Source: Seinonella peptonophila
GTDB lineage: Bacteria > Bacillota > Bacilli > Thermoactinomycetales > Thermoactinomycetaceae
Assembly: GCF_900129355.1 (NCBI RefSeq)
Contig: NZ_FQVL01000002.1
Span: 186,001 to 250,000, forward strand
DNA: 64,000 bases
Direction of reading: 5' to 3'
Shown: one piece after another, positions 16,987-27,769 of the stretch
Layout of the letters: every line of letters starts with the position of its first letter
How positions within the stretch are numbered: the first letter of the stretch is position 1
Program-made: the position numbers and the translations under genes
Notes under the pieces: generated by a model
Told to the model about the DNA's origin: nothing
What the model saw: the letters and a program-made list of their open reading frames with translations, nothing else
The model's database searches: none

Positions 16987-17805
16987 ATGAGTTGGTTAAA
17001 AGATATCATAGGAACTGAAAAAGCAATTATTGCAATGTGTCACTTATTGCCATTACCGGGGGACCCATACTATGATCATGAAAAAGGTATGGAATATGTT
17101 GTTGAAATGGCAAGAAAAGATTTACAAGCACTTCAGGATGGTGGCGTGGACTCTGTTCTTTTCTCTAATGAATTTAGCTTACCTTATCTAACAGATGTAA
17201 AAACAGAAACTGTTGCAGCAATGGGTCGAGTCATTGGCGAACTAATGTCAGAAATTCGTGTTCCCTTTGGGGTAAATGTACTTTGGGATGCAAAAAAATC
17301 GCTTGATTTAGCAGCTGCTACAGGCGCCTCATTTGTTCGTGAAATCTTTACAGGCGTTTATGCAAGTGATTTTGGTACTTGGGATACCAATGTAGGTGAA
17401 ACGATTCGTCATCAGTATCGTCTTGGGGCAGAAAATGTAAAGCTATTATTTAATATCGTACCAGAAGCTGCAAAATATCTAGCTGATCGCGATATTGAAA
17501 GTATCGCTAAATCAACAGTCTTTAATAATCGTCCAGATGCACTTTGTGTCTCAGGGCTAACTGCTGGAGAAGAGACAAATTCACAATTGCTAAAGAAAGT
17601 GAAAGAAATCGTTCCTGAAACTGTTGTCTTTGCAAATACTGGTGTTCGTTTAAACAACTTCCGTGATCAACTATCAGTCGCGGATGGCGCAGTCGTTGGA
17701 ACGACATTTAAAGTGGATGGAAAGTTTGAAAATCATGTCGATGGAAAGCGTGTGAAGGAATTTATGGATCAGGTTCGAGCATTTCGTAGTGAATTAGCAC
17801 AATGA
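16987..17805 (+). CDS. BtpA/SgcQ-family TIM-barrel protein
   Basis: About 272 residues from MSWLKDIIGTEKAIIAMCHL, with GGAGGAG upstream. BtpA-family signatures are LPLPGDPYYDHEKGMEYV, LQDGGVDSVLFSNEFSLPY, VPFGVNVLWDAKKSLDLA, FVREIFTGVYASDFGTWD, and ADGAVVGTTFKVDGKF. Cyanobacterial BtpA affects photosystem I accumulation, while SgcQ homologues sit in sugar operons with unknown activity; an enzymatic role on a sugar phosphate is plausible. Coupled to the epimerase gene by an ATGA overlap. Confidence 0.9.
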   Translation: MSWLKDIIGTEKAIIAMCHLLPLPGDPYYDHEKGMEYVVEMARKDLQALQDGGVDSVLFSNEFSLPYLTDVKTETVAAMGRVIGELMSEIRVPFGVNVLWDAKKSLDLAAATGASFVREIFTGVYASDFGTWDTNVGETIRHQYRLGAENVKLLFNIVPEAAKYLADRDIESIAKSTVFNNRPDALCVSGLTAGEETNSQLLKKVKEIVPETVVFANTGVRLNNFRDQLSVADGAVVGTTFKVDGKFENHVDGKRVKEFMDQVRAFRSELAQ

Positions 17806-18392
17806 TCTTCTCACCTTCCATCGCTTCCGCTAATCCATTAAGACTGGCGGATGAAGTATTACGTGTTCAAGAGTATCCTGATCTACACATCGACATTGAA
17901 GATGGTCATTTTATTCCTAACATCACATTTGGAATAAAAACTGTACAAGCATTAAGACAATTAACTAAGCAACCTTTCTCTTTTCATCTGATGGTAAGCA
18001 ATCCATATCTATATCTAAAACAAGTGATACAATACCAACCGAGTGTTATCTTTGGCCATGTTGAAGCATTGGGTTATATACAGGACTTTATCGCTTGTGG
18101 ACATGAATTTGGTATGAAAATTGGACTTGCTTTTAACCCAGCTACACCAATCGAACCCTATGCTTATGCACTTGATCAAGCAGATGCCGTTTTAGTCATG
18201 ACAGCAGAACCAGATGGTAGAGGACAAACATTCATTCCGTCCATGCTACAAAAATGTGAAACGGTCAAGCAAATTAGTCAAGTGCCGCAGATTTGGGTTG
18301 ATGGAGGAATTCGAAAGAGACATCTTAATCAAATACGCCAAGCTCACTGTACACATGTTGTCATGGGTCGTGAAATATTTGAAACAAAATAA
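17802..18392 (+). CDS. ribulose-phosphate 3-epimerase-like protein (SgcE-like)
   Basis: 196 residues, about 20 shorter than a housekeeping Rpe. Conserved epimerase elements: N-terminal FSPSIASANPLRL, HIDIEDGHFIPNITFG with the first catalytic Asp and metal His/Asp, FHLMVSNP, and VDGGIRKRHL with the second Asp; it ends HVVMGREIFE. It interconverts ketopentose 5-phosphates or a related compound, so the operon probably feeds a phosphorylated sugar into the pentose phosphate pathway. Last gene of the operon, followed at once by a terminator. Confidence 0.9.
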   Translation: MIFSPSIASANPLRLADEVLRVQEYPDLHIDIEDGHFIPNITFGIKTVQALRQLTKQPFSFHLMVSNPYLYLKQVIQYQPSVIFGHVEALGYIQDFIACGHEFGMKIGLAFNPATPIEPYAYALDQADAVLVMTAEPDGRGQTFIPSMLQKCETVKQISQVPQIWVDGGIRKRHLNQIRQAHCTHVVMGREIFETK

Positions 18393-18425
18393 GCGTACCA
18401 GGAGAATCTGGTACGCTCTTTCTTT
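18391..18425. terminator. terminator at the end of the sgc-like operon
   Basis: AGCGTACCAG (18392-18401) and CTGGTACGCT (18408-18417), loop GAGAAT, with CTTTCTTTATT on the plus side and an A-rich arm on the minus side. It lies between the convergent epimerase and M1 peptidase genes and may serve both. Confidence 0.9.
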
Positions 18426-19845
18426 ATTGTGACTTAAAGTAGAGCCATTTTTGGAAGAATGGGTCTAAGTTTTTGCCAGTCACTTGTTTTGCTAATTTAA
18501 TAAAGTCACCTGTTGTTGCCACCCGATATTGATACGTTTTGTAATAGCTACTAAGTATTTTCATCATTTTCTCAGTGCCGACTTGCTTCATCAAGTCATA
18601 AAGCATCGCCGCTGGACGAACATATACCATCAAGCCGTATACACTATCAGGATATCGATACAAAGGTTCTGCTGAAGTTAGCCCTACAGTTCTATGGATT
18701 TCATTGGTTCGAACAGTAACGCGATCTAAGAAGGATTTGTCGTGTTCATTCATCTTCTCCTGCATATAGAGAAACTCAGAAAAAGTTGTTAAACCCTCAT
18801 CAAGCCACGGCTCTTTTACTTGATTATTTCCAACGACTCCATACCACCATTGATGAGCCAATTCATGAACAACTACATTAATCGCTGCCTTTTCTCCCTC
18901 TCGTGTGGGGATTTTCGGAACAGAGGTAACCAAACCCGGATACTCCATGCCTGCGATCCCAAAGCCAGTCTCTCCAAGTACAACATCAACTTCACGATAA
19001 GGATATTTCCCAAAGCGTTGATTATAGAAATGCATCCCATTAAGAGCAGCTTGGTGGAGTGATGTTATTACATCCTCCATTCCATCTAAATACCAAAGAT
19101 TTACTTCGATCCCATCCACATTTTTTCTTAACACTCGATAATCACGAGTGATCACGGCTGCAAAATCTCGAACATTGTTCTGCTTGAGGTGAAAAGAATT
19201 ACCTGTTTGCTGGTTCTGATCTTGAGCAGTTGAAATCACTTCATATCCACGAGGAGTGTGTATTGTAATATCAAAGTCTGACATGATCGAATAAAACGGA
19301 TCACCTGTCGTTGTGTATGGGTCAATATGCCAACCTTCTCGATCCTTTACTGCTAGCATTGGATACCATTGTGCTAAGAAAGCTGTATTCTTAAATGTAT
19401 TTAACCTTGTTCCTCCTCGAGGGAGTTGAAGCATAAAATCAAGGTCAATTTTTGACTGGTTTTCATTTGAAACAGTTTTTGGCAATGGAACTTTCATGAT
19501 CGTCTCTCTAACAACTGGTTTAACACTTTGTCGATTTACGCTTACCTTTGATATATCAATAAAACCGGGTTTCGTTGGTTTAGAGACTTGATCAAATCTC
19601 CATTGACGAAATGCATTAGGAAAGAGGTGAAAATAGACTTCCTTCTGTTTTTTAAATTGATTCTTAGGTAATGTAACAACCATATGGGCGCGGACTTGAT
19701 CTAGATGTGGATCATATTGTGCCTCAATTTGATAATGAGGTCGAGATATTAACCTATGATGATTTGCTTCTGCTGGTTGAATTTCAAATCCTGTCATGAT
19801 AAAAATGATTGTCCATAAGCTCAATAAGATACGACGGTTCATCAT
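18424..19845 (-). CDS. secreted M1-family metallopeptidase
   Basis: About 473 residues. The N-terminal signal sequence is RRILLSLWTIIFIMTG with a probable cut after QPAEA. Catalytic zinc motif HELAHQWWYG (HExxH near residue 325) with the third ligand Glu in WLDEGLTTFSEF; GIAGMEYPG corresponds to the GAMEN exopeptidase loop. The conserved Tyr may be in VYGLMVYVRPAAML. It is probably an extracellular or surface aminopeptidase acting on peptides. The ATG at 19845 sits 5 nt from AAGGAG; the GTG at 19851 directly abuts it. It is part of the insertion separating sigA from trmK. Confidence 0.9.
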   Translation of the reverse strand: MMNRRILLSLWTIIFIMTGFEIQPAEANHHRLISRPHYQIEAQYDPHLDQVRAHMVVTLPKNQFKKQKEVYFHLFPNAFRQWRFDQVSKPTKPGFIDISKVSVNRQSVKPVVRETIMKVPLPKTVSNENQSKIDLDFMLQLPRGGTRLNTFKNTAFLAQWYPMLAVKDREGWHIDPYTTTGDPFYSIMSDFDITIHTPRGYEVISTAQDQNQQTGNSFHLKQNNVRDFAAVITRDYRVLRKNVDGIEVNLWYLDGMEDVITSLHQAALNGMHFYNQRFGKYPYREVDVVLGETGFGIAGMEYPGLVTSVPKIPTREGEKAAINVVVHELAHQWWYGVVGNNQVKEPWLDEGLTTFSEFLYMQEKMNEHDKSFLDRVTVRTNEIHRTVGLTSAEPLYRYPDSVYGLMVYVRPAAMLYDLMKQVGTEKMMKILSSYYKTYQYRVATTGDFIKLAKQVTGKNLDPFFQKWLYFKSQ

Positions 19846-20037
19846 CTTCACTCCTTTGACTCCCCGTTATCTTTCCCAATCGATGGAAATTTATCATCGC
19901 CCAGCTAAAAAGAAGAAAAAAATACAAACTTGCCCAATAAATGGTAATAGGTTAGAATAAAGTGCGACTTCATTTCTTAACAAGCCAGTTGAATGGTCGA
20001 TTGCATTGCGTCTTAAAAACGAATAGAATTGATATGA

Positions 20038-20064
20038 ACAAAAAAACGCACCCATTGGGCGCGT
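20038..20064 (-). terminator. terminator of the dnaG-sigA transcript
   Basis: Minus strand: ACGCGCCC AAT GGGTGCGT (one G-T pair) followed by TTTTTTTG, directly after the sigA stop at 20071. Confidence 0.88.
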
Positions 20065-20070
20065 ATCACT

Positions 20071-21180
20071 TCATTCAAGAAAATCTTTTAATCGTTTGCT
20101 GCGGCTGGGATGACGCAATTTACGCAGTGCTTTCGCCTCAATCTGGCGAATTCGTTCACGTGTAACACCAAAAACGCGACCCACTTCTTCTAAGGTTCTG
20201 GTTCGACCATCATCAAGACCAAAACGGAGACGTAAGACATTTTCTTCACGTTCTGATAGCGTATCGAGAACATCTTTTAACTGTTCTTTCAAAAGCTCAT
20301 ATGCTGCAGCATCAGCAGGAGCTTGCGCATCATCATCAGGAATAAAGTCACCTAGGTGAGAGTCGTCCTCTTCACCAATTGGTGTTTCTAAAGAGACGGG
20401 CTCTTGTGCAATTTTCATGATATCACGTACTTTTTCAGGACTAAGACCCATTTCTTCAGCGATCTCTTCAGGAACAGGCTCGCGTCCTAGTTCTTGAAGT
20501 AGCTGACGTGATACACGAATCAGCTTATTGATTGTTTCAACCATATGAACAGGAATGCGGATTGTTCGAGCTTGATCAGCAATCGCCCGAGTAATCGCTT
20601 GACGAATCCACCAAGTAGCATACGTACTAAACTTAAAACCTTTTCGATAATTAAATTTCTCTACAGCTTTGATCAAGCCCATGTTTCCTTCTTGAATTAA
20701 ATCTAAAAATAACATGCCCCGACCTACATACCGCTTTGCAATACTTACAACAAGGCGCAAATTAGCTTCAGCTAGACGTCTTTTTGCTTCCTCATCGCCC
20801 TCTTCGATTCGCTTGGCTAACTCTACTTCTTCTTCTGCTGAAAGAAGAGGGACTCTTCCGATCTCTTTTAAATACATACGTACAGGATCGTTAATTTTTA
20901 CACCTGGTGGAACACTGAGATCTTCCTCTATCGTCTCTGCATCGCTACTTTCCCCAACATCATCAGCTTCACTCTCATCGTTGACGATCTCAATACTTTG
21001 ATCAGCTAAACTTTCAAAGAACTCGTCAATTTGCTGAGAGTCTTGACCATAGACACTCATCTTATCCATAATCTCTTTATATGTGAGTAGTCCCTGCTTT
21101 TTGCCTTTTGCAATTAACTCAGTCTTGACTTGATCTAAGGTTAACTCCAACTCTGTATCCACATTATGTTCGTTTGCCAA
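20071..21180 (-). CDS. sigA: primary RNA polymerase sigma factor SigA (RpoD)
   Basis: 369 residues with a TTG start ([19 protein letters not shown]...). The site AAGGAGG is 9 nt upstream; the longer frame to 21228 has no family support. An acidic region 1.1 precedes region 1.2 ([21 protein letters not shown]) and the region 2 core ([52 protein letters not shown]). Region 3 is [14 protein letters not shown]; region 4 contains [27 protein letters not shown]. It directs housekeeping transcription. It follows dnaG as in nearly all Firmicutes macromolecular-synthesis operons. Confidence 0.97.
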   Translation of the reverse strand: MANEHNVDTELELTLDQVKTELIAKGKKQGLLTYKEIMDKMSVYGQDSQQIDEFFESLADQSIEIVNDESEADDVGESSDAETIEEDLSVPPGVKINDPVRMYLKEIGRVPLLSAEEEVELAKRIEEGDEEAKRRLAEANLRLVVSIAKRYVGRGMLFLDLIQEGNMGLIKAVEKFNYRKGFKFSTYATWWIRQAITRAIADQARTIRIPVHMVETINKLIRVSRQLLQELGREPVPEEIAEEMGLSPEKVRDIMKIAQEPVSLETPIGEEDDSHLGDFIPDDDAQAPADAAAYELLKEQLKDVLDTLSEREENVLRLRFGLDDGRTRTLEEVGRVFGVTRERIRQIEAKALRKLRHPSRSKRLKDFLE

Positions 21181-21220
21181 AGTATGTTTCCTCCTTCCTG
21201 ATGATAGCCAACGTACCGCA

Positions 21221-23053
21221 CTAGACAATCTTTTTCTTTAGCTCCTCGATCGTGCGCAGGAGCTCAGCGGCTTTGATCGCTTCACCAGCATTATCTAATT
21301 GCTCAACCAGCTTCCGCTTATCTTCAATTTGACGTTGCAATGGATAATTTCGAATATGACGTACGCAATCTTTTAACGCATCTGTTGAAGGTTCTGTTGG
21401 AATATTCATCATTGCCAATTCGCTAATGATAGGTACGAGAGATGGGTCATCAACGAACTCAAGAATACGATGAATATTGCTTGGATTTCCTTGATCGTAA
21501 TAAGCATATAAGTGGGCGGCTAAAACAATATAAATCTCAGTATAAAAATCGCCCCCTAAATGCTCTTTCACCCATTCTGATACAGACCGATCCCGTAACA
21601 TCAGCGCTAATAGGTACATTTCAGACTGTTCTACTATCGACTTATTTCGAGCAAAACCGACCAAATGTTTGTTAACTTCTTGATATCCATTATTCCACGC
21701 AGAATTTTCTTTATCCCTGTCTGGATTCTTCTTTTGTTTAAATTTTGCATGACGCAACTCTTGTCTTAATGCATCAAGTGAAAGATGGTATTCTTTAGCT
21801 AACTTTTGAAGATAATGATCTCGCTCAACGGGTCGTGGTAGCTGGGCGATCAATTTAACAGCCTGTGAAATAAAGCCCATACGTTGGTCATCATCAGTCA
21901 GTTGATACTCTCTCTTTAATTGTTCCAACCGAAAAGCTGTAGTGGAGATTGCACCTATTGAAACTTGCTCTTTAAAAGCATCTATACCTTGTGCTCTGAT
22001 GAAATCATCCGGGTCCATCCCTGAGGGCATTTGTAACACCTTGACAGTACAGGCTCCATCATGAAATAAATCAATTGCGCGAAGGGTAGCCTGAGTACCC
22101 GCACGATCAGAATCAAAACATAAAATTACCTGCTTGGTATTTCGTTGGATGATTTTCACATGTGATTCTGTCAAAGATGTCCCTAGAACAGCGATTGCAT
22201 TTTCAACACCTGCCTGCCATGCTGAAATCACATCAAGATAACCCTCAAATAGCACTGCTTGTTGTTGCTTACGAATGGAAGCACGAGCTCGATGAAAATT
22301 ATATAAATAATTGCTTTTTTGAAATAAAATCGTTTCAGGACTATTGATATATTTGGCTGCTTGTCCTGCTTGTAGACTTCTTCCACCAAATCCAATCACT
22401 CGCCCTTGGGTATCATGAATTGGCAAAATAATCCGCCCACGAAAACGGTCAAAATATCGTTTGCGCTGATTCGACAAATCTTTTGATCCAACTAATCCTG
22501 CTCTCTCTAATAATTGTTCGGAAAAGCCACGTTTTTTTAAGAATGATAATAAAAATTGTCCATCAGGTGGAGCAATACCTAGCTGGAAAGTAAGGATTGT
22601 CTCTTTTGATAACCCTCTTCGTCGCAGTAGATATTCTCTAGCTGAATGCCCATATTGGGTCTGAGTTAAAAGATGATGGTACATTTTCGCTGCTAACTCA
22701 AGCGCTTGAAATAGCTGACTTTTCTCTTCTTCCTTCTTTTCATCCACTGCATGAGTAAGCGGTACCTCAATACCTAGCCCCTCAGCGAGTTGAAGTACAG
22801 CTTCACGAAAAGTTAACTGTTCAAGCTCCATTAGAAAATTAACTGCTGTACCACCTTTACCACAGCCAAAACAATAGAATATCTGCCGCTCAGGCGTTAC
22901 AGAAAATGAAGGAGATTTCTCAGAATGAAACGGACAGAGACCAAAATGATAACGTCCATTCTTTTTCAGTGAGACATACTGTCCAATGCAGTCAACAATG
23001 TCAATCTGCTGTAGTATTTGTTCGATTGTTTCCTCTGGAATTCGTCCCCCCAC
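21221..23053 (-). CDS. dnaG: DNA primase DnaG
   Basis: 610 residues starting at a GTG ([12 protein letters not shown]), which matches the MGNRIPDE start of B. subtilis DnaG. The CHC2 zinc finger has ligands C40, H43, C61 and C64 ([14 protein letters not shown]...[10 protein letters not shown]). The TOPRIM catalytic core includes [17 protein letters not shown] and [18 protein letters not shown]; a DnaB-interacting C-terminal helical domain follows. It makes RNA primers at the replication fork. The gene is upstream of sigA. The ribosome site is weak. Confidence 0.96.
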   Translation of the reverse strand: MGGRIPEETIEQILQQIDIVDCIGQYVSLKKNGRYHFGLCPFHSEKSPSFSVTPERQIFYCFGCGKGGTAVNFLMELEQLTFREAVLQLAEGLGIEVPLTHAVDEKKEEEKSQLFQALELAAKMYHHLLTQTQYGHSAREYLLRRRGLSKETILTFQLGIAPPDGQFLLSFLKKRGFSEQLLERAGLVGSKDLSNQRKRYFDRFRGRIILPIHDTQGRVIGFGGRSLQAGQAAKYINSPETILFQKSNYLYNFHRARASIRKQQQAVLFEGYLDVISAWQAGVENAIAVLGTSLTESHVKIIQRNTKQVILCFDSDRAGTQATLRAIDLFHDGACTVKVLQMPSGMDPDDFIRAQGIDAFKEQVSIGAISTTAFRLEQLKREYQLTDDDQRMGFISQAVKLIAQLPRPVERDHYLQKLAKEYHLSLDALRQELRHAKFKQKKNPDRDKENSAWNNGYQEVNKHLVGFARNKSIVEQSEMYLLALMLRDRSVSEWVKEHLGGDFYTEIYIVLAAHLYAYYDQGNPSNIHRILEFVDDPSLVPIISELAMMNIPTEPSTDALKDCVRHIRNYPLQRQIEDKRKLVEQLDNAGEAIKAAELLRTIEELKKKIV

Positions 23054-23478
23054 GTTACCACTGCTTTCTATAATTTGCCTAGAAAAATAATGCTCATAAT
23101 ACCTCGATACTATTCGCCGTCATTCGTCAAAGTCCTTCAGAATTTCTATTCTTTCTTTCAGGAAATATTTTCATTCACAAAGGAGGCGAGTTCCCCTACC
23201 CAGGTATTCTACATAAAAAACGACTTCTCCTTCCTCTTTCACTAGAAGTTAGTCCCAAACGTATTACCTTCCCCAAAATGAATAAAAGAAAACACCTAGC
23301 ACGAAAAAAAATTCAGTGCTAGATGATTCAGCCACATCTAATTCAACTCCAAACATTTTTCTTTTGAAAGTAAATTACATATTCTAACTGGCCAACGTCC
23401 TCATCTATCATCCGCCTCGCACAGGAACCAATTAGCCGTAGTTAGGTAAGAAACCCTACGTTTTATCCAAAGTAAGTT
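23054..23478. other. intergenic region between ppdK and dnaG
   Basis: About 425 nt with no convincing gene. It holds a terminator-like hairpin (23280-23325) and a plus-strand AAAGGAGGCGA at 23178-23188 that looks like a ribosome site but has no start codon at a usable distance. A minus-strand TTGACG near 23130 could be a -35 box for dnaG-sigA, but no good -10 is spaced correctly. Confidence 0.5.
23280..23325 (-). terminator. probable terminator downstream of ppdK
   Basis: Minus strand: CATCTAGCAC (23325-23316) pairs with GTGCTAGGTG (23302-23293), loop of 13 nt rich in T, followed by TTTTCTTTTATT. It lies about 155 nt past the ppdK stop. Confidence 0.55.
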
Positions 23479-26118
23479 TTAAGAATCAAGCAAGACAGCT
23501 TGAGCAGAGGCAAGTCGTGCCAGGGGCACACGATAAGGTGAACAACTAACATAATCTAAGCCGCTTTGATGGCAAAATTGGATGGAGTGTTTTTCGCCAC
23601 CATGTTCTCCGCAGATGCCTGTCTTTAAAGTTGCTTTACTTTTTCTACCTTCTTCGACACCAAAGCGAATTAAACGACCGACTCCTTGCGGATCAAGGGT
23701 AACAAACGGATTGTTTGGTAAAATTTTATTTTCCACATAAAGATGCAAAAACTTTCCTTCAGCATCGTCACGACTAAAACCAAACGTTGTCTGTGTTAAA
23801 TCATTTGTACCAAAAGAGAAGAAATCGGCTTCCTCTGCAATTTCACTCGCTGTTAATGCAGCACGTGGTACTTCGATCATCGTACCAATGGTAAAGGGTA
23901 TTTCAAGACCTGTTTGAGCCTCAGTCTCCTTCGCCACTTCTTCGACCAGGCGGCGCATCTCTTTCAATTCATTGACATGCCCAACTAATGGGATCATAAT
24001 TTCAGGTTTCACATCTGCGCCACCACGAATCGCTTCTGCTGCTGCTAATAAGATTGCTTCAGTCTGCATAGCATAGATTTCTGGACTTACTAAGCCTAAT
24101 CGACAGCCTCGATGACCTAACATCGGATTGCTTTCGGACAGGGCTCTAACTTTGCGGAGCAAAGCTTCTTTCCCAATTAACTGACGAGGATCAGCATCAG
24201 CCGAAGCGCGAAGCTGAGTCACTTCCACAAGCAAATCTTCTAGGTTTGGTAAAAACTCATGCAAAGGAGGATCAAGTAGACGGATCGTGACAGGCAAACC
24301 TGTCATTGCATGAAAAATTCCCACAAAGTCTTCTACCTGCATGGGTAACAATTGTTGTAATGCTTGGTTTCGCTCTTCTTGTGTTTCGGATAAAATCATT
24401 TTTTGTACAATGGGAACGCGTTCCGTCGACATAAACATATGTTCTGTCCGACACAAGCCGATTCCACCTGCACCATATTCACGAGCTTTGGCGGCATCTT
24501 CTGGATTATCTGCATTGGCACGCACTTCTAATCGTCGAACTTGATCCGCCCACTTTAATAGTGTTTGAAATTCGTTTGTTAATTCAGGATCGATTAATGG
24601 AACATCACCTGCGATAACCCGTCCCGAACCACCGTCGATTGAAATAGTATCTCCCTCTTTTAAGACGCGTTGACCAAATTCCACTTCTTTCCGACGTAAA
24701 TCGATTTTTGCTTGTTCACACCCACAGATACACGCTTTGCCCATCCCTCGCGCTACCACAGCAGCATGACTTGTCATGCCGCCACGGCTGGTAATGATTC
24801 CTTCAGCAGCGAGCATACCATGGATATCCTCTGGTGTTGTCTCTGGTCGAACCAAGATGACACGTTCCCCACGATTCGCCCATTCTTCCGCTTGATCCGC
24901 ATCAAAGACAATTCGCCCTGAAGCAGCACCTGGTGAAGCAGGTAGACCCTTCCCAATCACATCTAGTTCACCATTTGGATCAAGACGGCGATGCAATATT
25001 TGCTGCAATTGATCAGGATCAACACGTAGTAAAGCTTCCTCTTGGCTTATCAGCCCTTCTAGTACAAGATCGACTGCAACTTTGACAGCAGCTTGCGCAG
25101 TTCTTTTTCCTGCACGTGTCTGAAGGAGATATAGCTTTCCACGCTCAACAGTAAATTCAATATCTTGCATTTCGCGATAATGTGCTTCTAATTGTTGGCT
25201 TAACCGTACAAATTGTTGATAAATCTCAGGCATCTTAAGTTGCAGTTGGTCGATTGGCTGTGGAGTACGAACACCAGCTACCACATCTTCACCCTGTGCA
25301 TTTAGAAGAAACTCACCATATAATCTATTTTCACCTGTTGAAGGATTACGAGTAAAAGCAACCCCTGTACCAGAATCATTACCTCGATTGCCGAACACCA
25401 TCGATTGAACATTTACTGCTGTTCCGAGATGATCTGGAATTTGATGTATTTTTCGATAGATTTTTGCTCGATCATTATTCCATGAGCCAAAAACCGCAAT
25501 GATCGCTAAACGAAGCTGTTCCTTTGGTTCTTGGGGAAATGGTTTTCTAGTATGTTTCTGGACCAAAGCGAGAAACTGCTCACATAATTGTTGCCAATCA
25601 TTTGCTGTTAATTCTGTATCCTGACTCACCTTTTGCGCCTGTTTGCGTTCAGTAATCAGTCGCTCAAAATAGAAATGATCAACGCCTAGTACGACATCAC
25701 TAAACATTTGGATAAATCGACGATACGAATCATATGCAAACCGAGGGTCAGATAGTGTAGCGAGTCCCTTTACGGTCTCATCATTTAACCCGAGATTTAG
25801 AATAGTATCCATCATTCCAGGCATAGAGAAAACAGATCCTGAACGCACCGAAACGAGTAGAGGATCAGTAGGATCAGCAAAGCGTTTTCCTATTTTCTGC
25901 TCCAACTTTTCTAGTGCTTGTTCAATTTGTGTTTCCATTTCTTTACTCAGTTGCTCGCCTTGGGCAAAAAACTGCATACATGCTTCTGTTGTAATAGTAA
26001 AACCGGGTGGCACAGGAAGATCAATCGAAGTCATTTCTGCCAAATTAGCGCCTTTTCCACCTAAAATATCCTTCATATCTGCTTGACCCTCTTCAAACAA
26101 ATAGACCCACTGTTTCAT
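23479..26118 (-). CDS. ppdK: pyruvate, phosphate dikinase
   Basis: 879 residues, normal for bacterial PPDK. N-terminal ATP-grasp half ([43 protein letters not shown]), central phosphohistidine domain with the catalytic His and its control Thr in [15 protein letters not shown], and C-terminal TIM barrel binding PEP/pyruvate ([40 protein letters not shown]). It interconverts pyruvate + ATP + Pi and PEP + AMP + PPi. Its start overlaps the stop of ppsR (ATGA), whose product controls it by threonine phosphorylation. Confidence 0.96.
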   Translation of the reverse strand: MKQWVYLFEEGQADMKDILGGKGANLAEMTSIDLPVPPGFTITTEACMQFFAQGEQLSKEMETQIEQALEKLEQKIGKRFADPTDPLLVSVRSGSVFSMPGMMDTILNLGLNDETVKGLATLSDPRFAYDSYRRFIQMFSDVVLGVDHFYFERLITERKQAQKVSQDTELTANDWQQLCEQFLALVQKHTRKPFPQEPKEQLRLAIIAVFGSWNNDRAKIYRKIHQIPDHLGTAVNVQSMVFGNRGNDSGTGVAFTRNPSTGENRLYGEFLLNAQGEDVVAGVRTPQPIDQLQLKMPEIYQQFVRLSQQLEAHYREMQDIEFTVERGKLYLLQTRAGKRTAQAAVKVAVDLVLEGLISQEEALLRVDPDQLQQILHRRLDPNGELDVIGKGLPASPGAASGRIVFDADQAEEWANRGERVILVRPETTPEDIHGMLAAEGIITSRGGMTSHAAVVARGMGKACICGCEQAKIDLRRKEVEFGQRVLKEGDTISIDGGSGRVIAGDVPLIDPELTNEFQTLLKWADQVRRLEVRANADNPEDAAKAREYGAGGIGLCRTEHMFMSTERVPIVQKMILSETQEERNQALQQLLPMQVEDFVGIFHAMTGLPVTIRLLDPPLHEFLPNLEDLLVEVTQLRASADADPRQLIGKEALLRKVRALSESNPMLGHRGCRLGLVSPEIYAMQTEAILLAAAEAIRGGADVKPEIMIPLVGHVNELKEMRRLVEEVAKETEAQTGLEIPFTIGTMIEVPRAALTASEIAEEADFFSFGTNDLTQTTFGFSRDDAEGKFLHLYVENKILPNNPFVTLDPQGVGRLIRFGVEEGRKSKATLKTGICGEHGGEKHSIQFCHQSGLDYVSCSPYRVPLARLASAQAVLLDS

Positions 26119-26930
26119 GTTGTAGCACCTCCACCTTTTAAAATATCCATAATCAAATTTGCTGTCTCTTCAACTGCCTTATTGGAAACATCAATTCGAG
26201 GACATCCGACGCGTCGAATTACTTTTTCTGCATAATCGATCTCTTCAAGGATGCGCTCTACATTGGCATAACTTGCACCAGATGCCAAGCCTAACGAACG
26301 TAACCGTTCTCGCCGGATATTGGTTAATTGCTCAGGATGAATAATAAGTCCAATACATTTCTCTTGTGGGATCAAAAATAATTCATCAGGTGGATCCACT
26401 TCAGGAACCAATGGAACATTGGCCACTTTTAGGCTTTTATGTGCTAAATACATGGATAGTGGTGTTTTGGAAGTACGTGAGACACCAATTAAAACAACAT
26501 CTGCATGCATAATCCCTCTAGGGTCTCGTCCATCATCATATTTGACAGCAAACTCAATGGCCTCTACTTTTCGAAAATATTCTGCATCCAGTTTATGAAT
26601 CAAACCAGGCTCTTTCTTTGGAGATCGTTGAAGAAGAGAAGCTAATCCATTTATCATCGGACCCATTAGATCAATATATGGTACTTCTGCCTTCTTCGCC
26701 TCCTCGATCAACAGGCATTGTAATTCTGGAACAACTAATGTAAATACGATCAGTGCCTCTTCTTCTCTAGCAGCTTGAATTGTTTCATGAATGGTCTGCT
26801 CATCCATTACATATGGAATTCGTCGAATCTCTAAATCACTGTCATGGAATTGGCTTTTTGCAGCCTGTACTACAAACTCGGCTGTTTCCCCCAATGAGTC
26901 AGAAATGACATATATAACCGGTCGACTCAT
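26115..26930 (-). CDS. ppsR: pyruvate, phosphate dikinase regulatory protein (bifunctional kinase/pyrophosphorylase)
   Basis: 271 residues of the YqfL/PPDK-regulatory family. The start [18 protein letters not shown] is diagnostic. The P-loop GVSRTSKT is at residues 149-156, followed by [17 protein letters not shown] and [16 protein letters not shown]. The protein uses ADP to phosphorylate the catalytic-site threonine of PPDK (inactivation) and Pi to remove it (activation). ATGA overlap with ppdK, and immediately downstream of ccpN, which makes a gluconeogenic control cassette. Ribosome site GGAGGTCTGAA. Confidence 0.94.
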   Translation of the reverse strand: MSRPVIYVISDSLGETAEFVVQAAKSQFHDSDLEIRRIPYVMDEQTIHETIQAAREEEALIVFTLVVPELQCLLIEEAKKAEVPYIDLMGPMINGLASLLQRSPKKEPGLIHKLDAEYFRKVEAIEFAVKYDDGRDPRGIMHADVVLIGVSRTSKTPLSMYLAHKSLKVANVPLVPEVDPPDELFLIPQEKCIGLIIHPEQLTNIRRERLRSLGLASGASYANVERILEEIDYAEKVIRRVGCPRIDVSNKAVEETANLIMDILKGGGATT

Positions 26931-26942
26931 TTCAGACCTCCT

Positions 26943-27575
26943 CTAGATCGATATGTTTTCTCCCAATTCAACAAAAGCACGAGCAATTGTCGTTTTTGTA
27001 ATCCGACCGATAATTTCCCACTCTTCATCTCCTGCTATTCGAACTACAGGAACCGAATCTACTTGATGACGCATCATTTGCCCTGCCGCGTGAACAAGTG
27101 TATCATCAAGTTTACATGTAACAATATTTGGCATACGCGTCATCACAACGCTGACAGGCACCGCTGTAAGCTCATGATTTCCCATCGCCGCCTTCAATAA
27201 ATCTTTGCGAGAGAGTACGCCACTTAAACGATTCTGTCCCTTAACAACATAAAGTGTACCTACATCTTCCAGAAACATCGTACAAATTGCATCATATACG
27301 GATGTTTTTTCTTGGACAACAACAGGACGAGATTTGTAATCTTTTACCATCAGACTTTGTATATGTTCGATTAATAGCTGATTGGCTGATTTACCAGAAT
27401 AAAAATAGCCAACTCTAGGTCGAGCCTCTAAAAAGCCAGCCATTGTTAAGATTGCTAGATCAGGGCGCAGTGTAGCGCGGGTCAAATGCAATTGTTCTGC
27501 AATCTGCTCACTTGTTATCGGTCCCTCCGTTTTTACAATCTCGATAATCTTATGCTGACGTTTTGATAATTCGAT
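26943..27575 (-). CDS. ccpN: CcpN-type gluconeogenic repressor with ATC start codon
   Basis: 210 residues if read from ATC at 27575; the B. subtilis protein has 212. From there it reads (M)ELSKRQHKIIEIVKTEG, then the winged helix-turn-helix TSEQIAEQLHLTRATLRPDL, then two CBS domains (KTSVYDAICTMFLEDVGTLY and VSVVMTRMPNIVTCKLDDTL). An in-frame TAG (27584-27582) lies three codons before the ATC, and no ATG, GTG or TTG lies between it and TTG 27491, which would delete half of the DNA-binding domain. GAGGTAGG sits 5 nt before the ATC. CcpN represses gluconeogenic genes during glycolytic growth. Confidence 0.88.
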   Translation of the reverse strand: MELSKRQHKIIEIVKTEGPITSEQIAEQLHLTRATLRPDLAILTMAGFLEARPRVGYFYSGKSANQLLIEHIQSLMVKDYKSRPVVVQEKTSVYDAICTMFLEDVGTLYVVKGQNRLSGVLSRKDLLKAAMGNHELTAVPVSVVMTRMPNIVTCKLDDTLVHAAGQMMRHQVDSVPVVRIAGDEEWEIIGRITKTTIARAFVELGENISI

Positions 27576-27703
27576 GGTTTCCTACCTCACTTTCCTTCCC
27601 CCACTAGACTGCCAATGTCGCTCTATTTATGTATTATGCCATACTTTTATTAAAAAAGACACTATATATTATATACTAATCACATCCGATCACTTCCTAT
27701 ACA

Positions 27704-27752
27704 ATAAAATGCAGCCAAGTTCTCCTTTTTAAAAAGAAGTTCCTAGCTGCAA
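27704..27752 (-). terminator. terminator of the glyQS operon
   Basis: Minus strand: GCAGC (27751-27747) pairs with GCTGC (27716-27712), and the inner arms AACTTCTTTTT / AAAAAGGAGAACTT fold back on each other. The whole hairpin has about 18 pairs and is followed by ATTTTATTG. Confidence 0.85.
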
Positions 27753-27769
27753 ATATAACAATCATTCTA

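Noticed and set aside
23018-23245. 75-codon plus-strand frame with AAAGGAGGCGA inside it
   Set aside because: The ribosome-like sequence has no start codon at proper distance and the frame overlaps the dnaG start.
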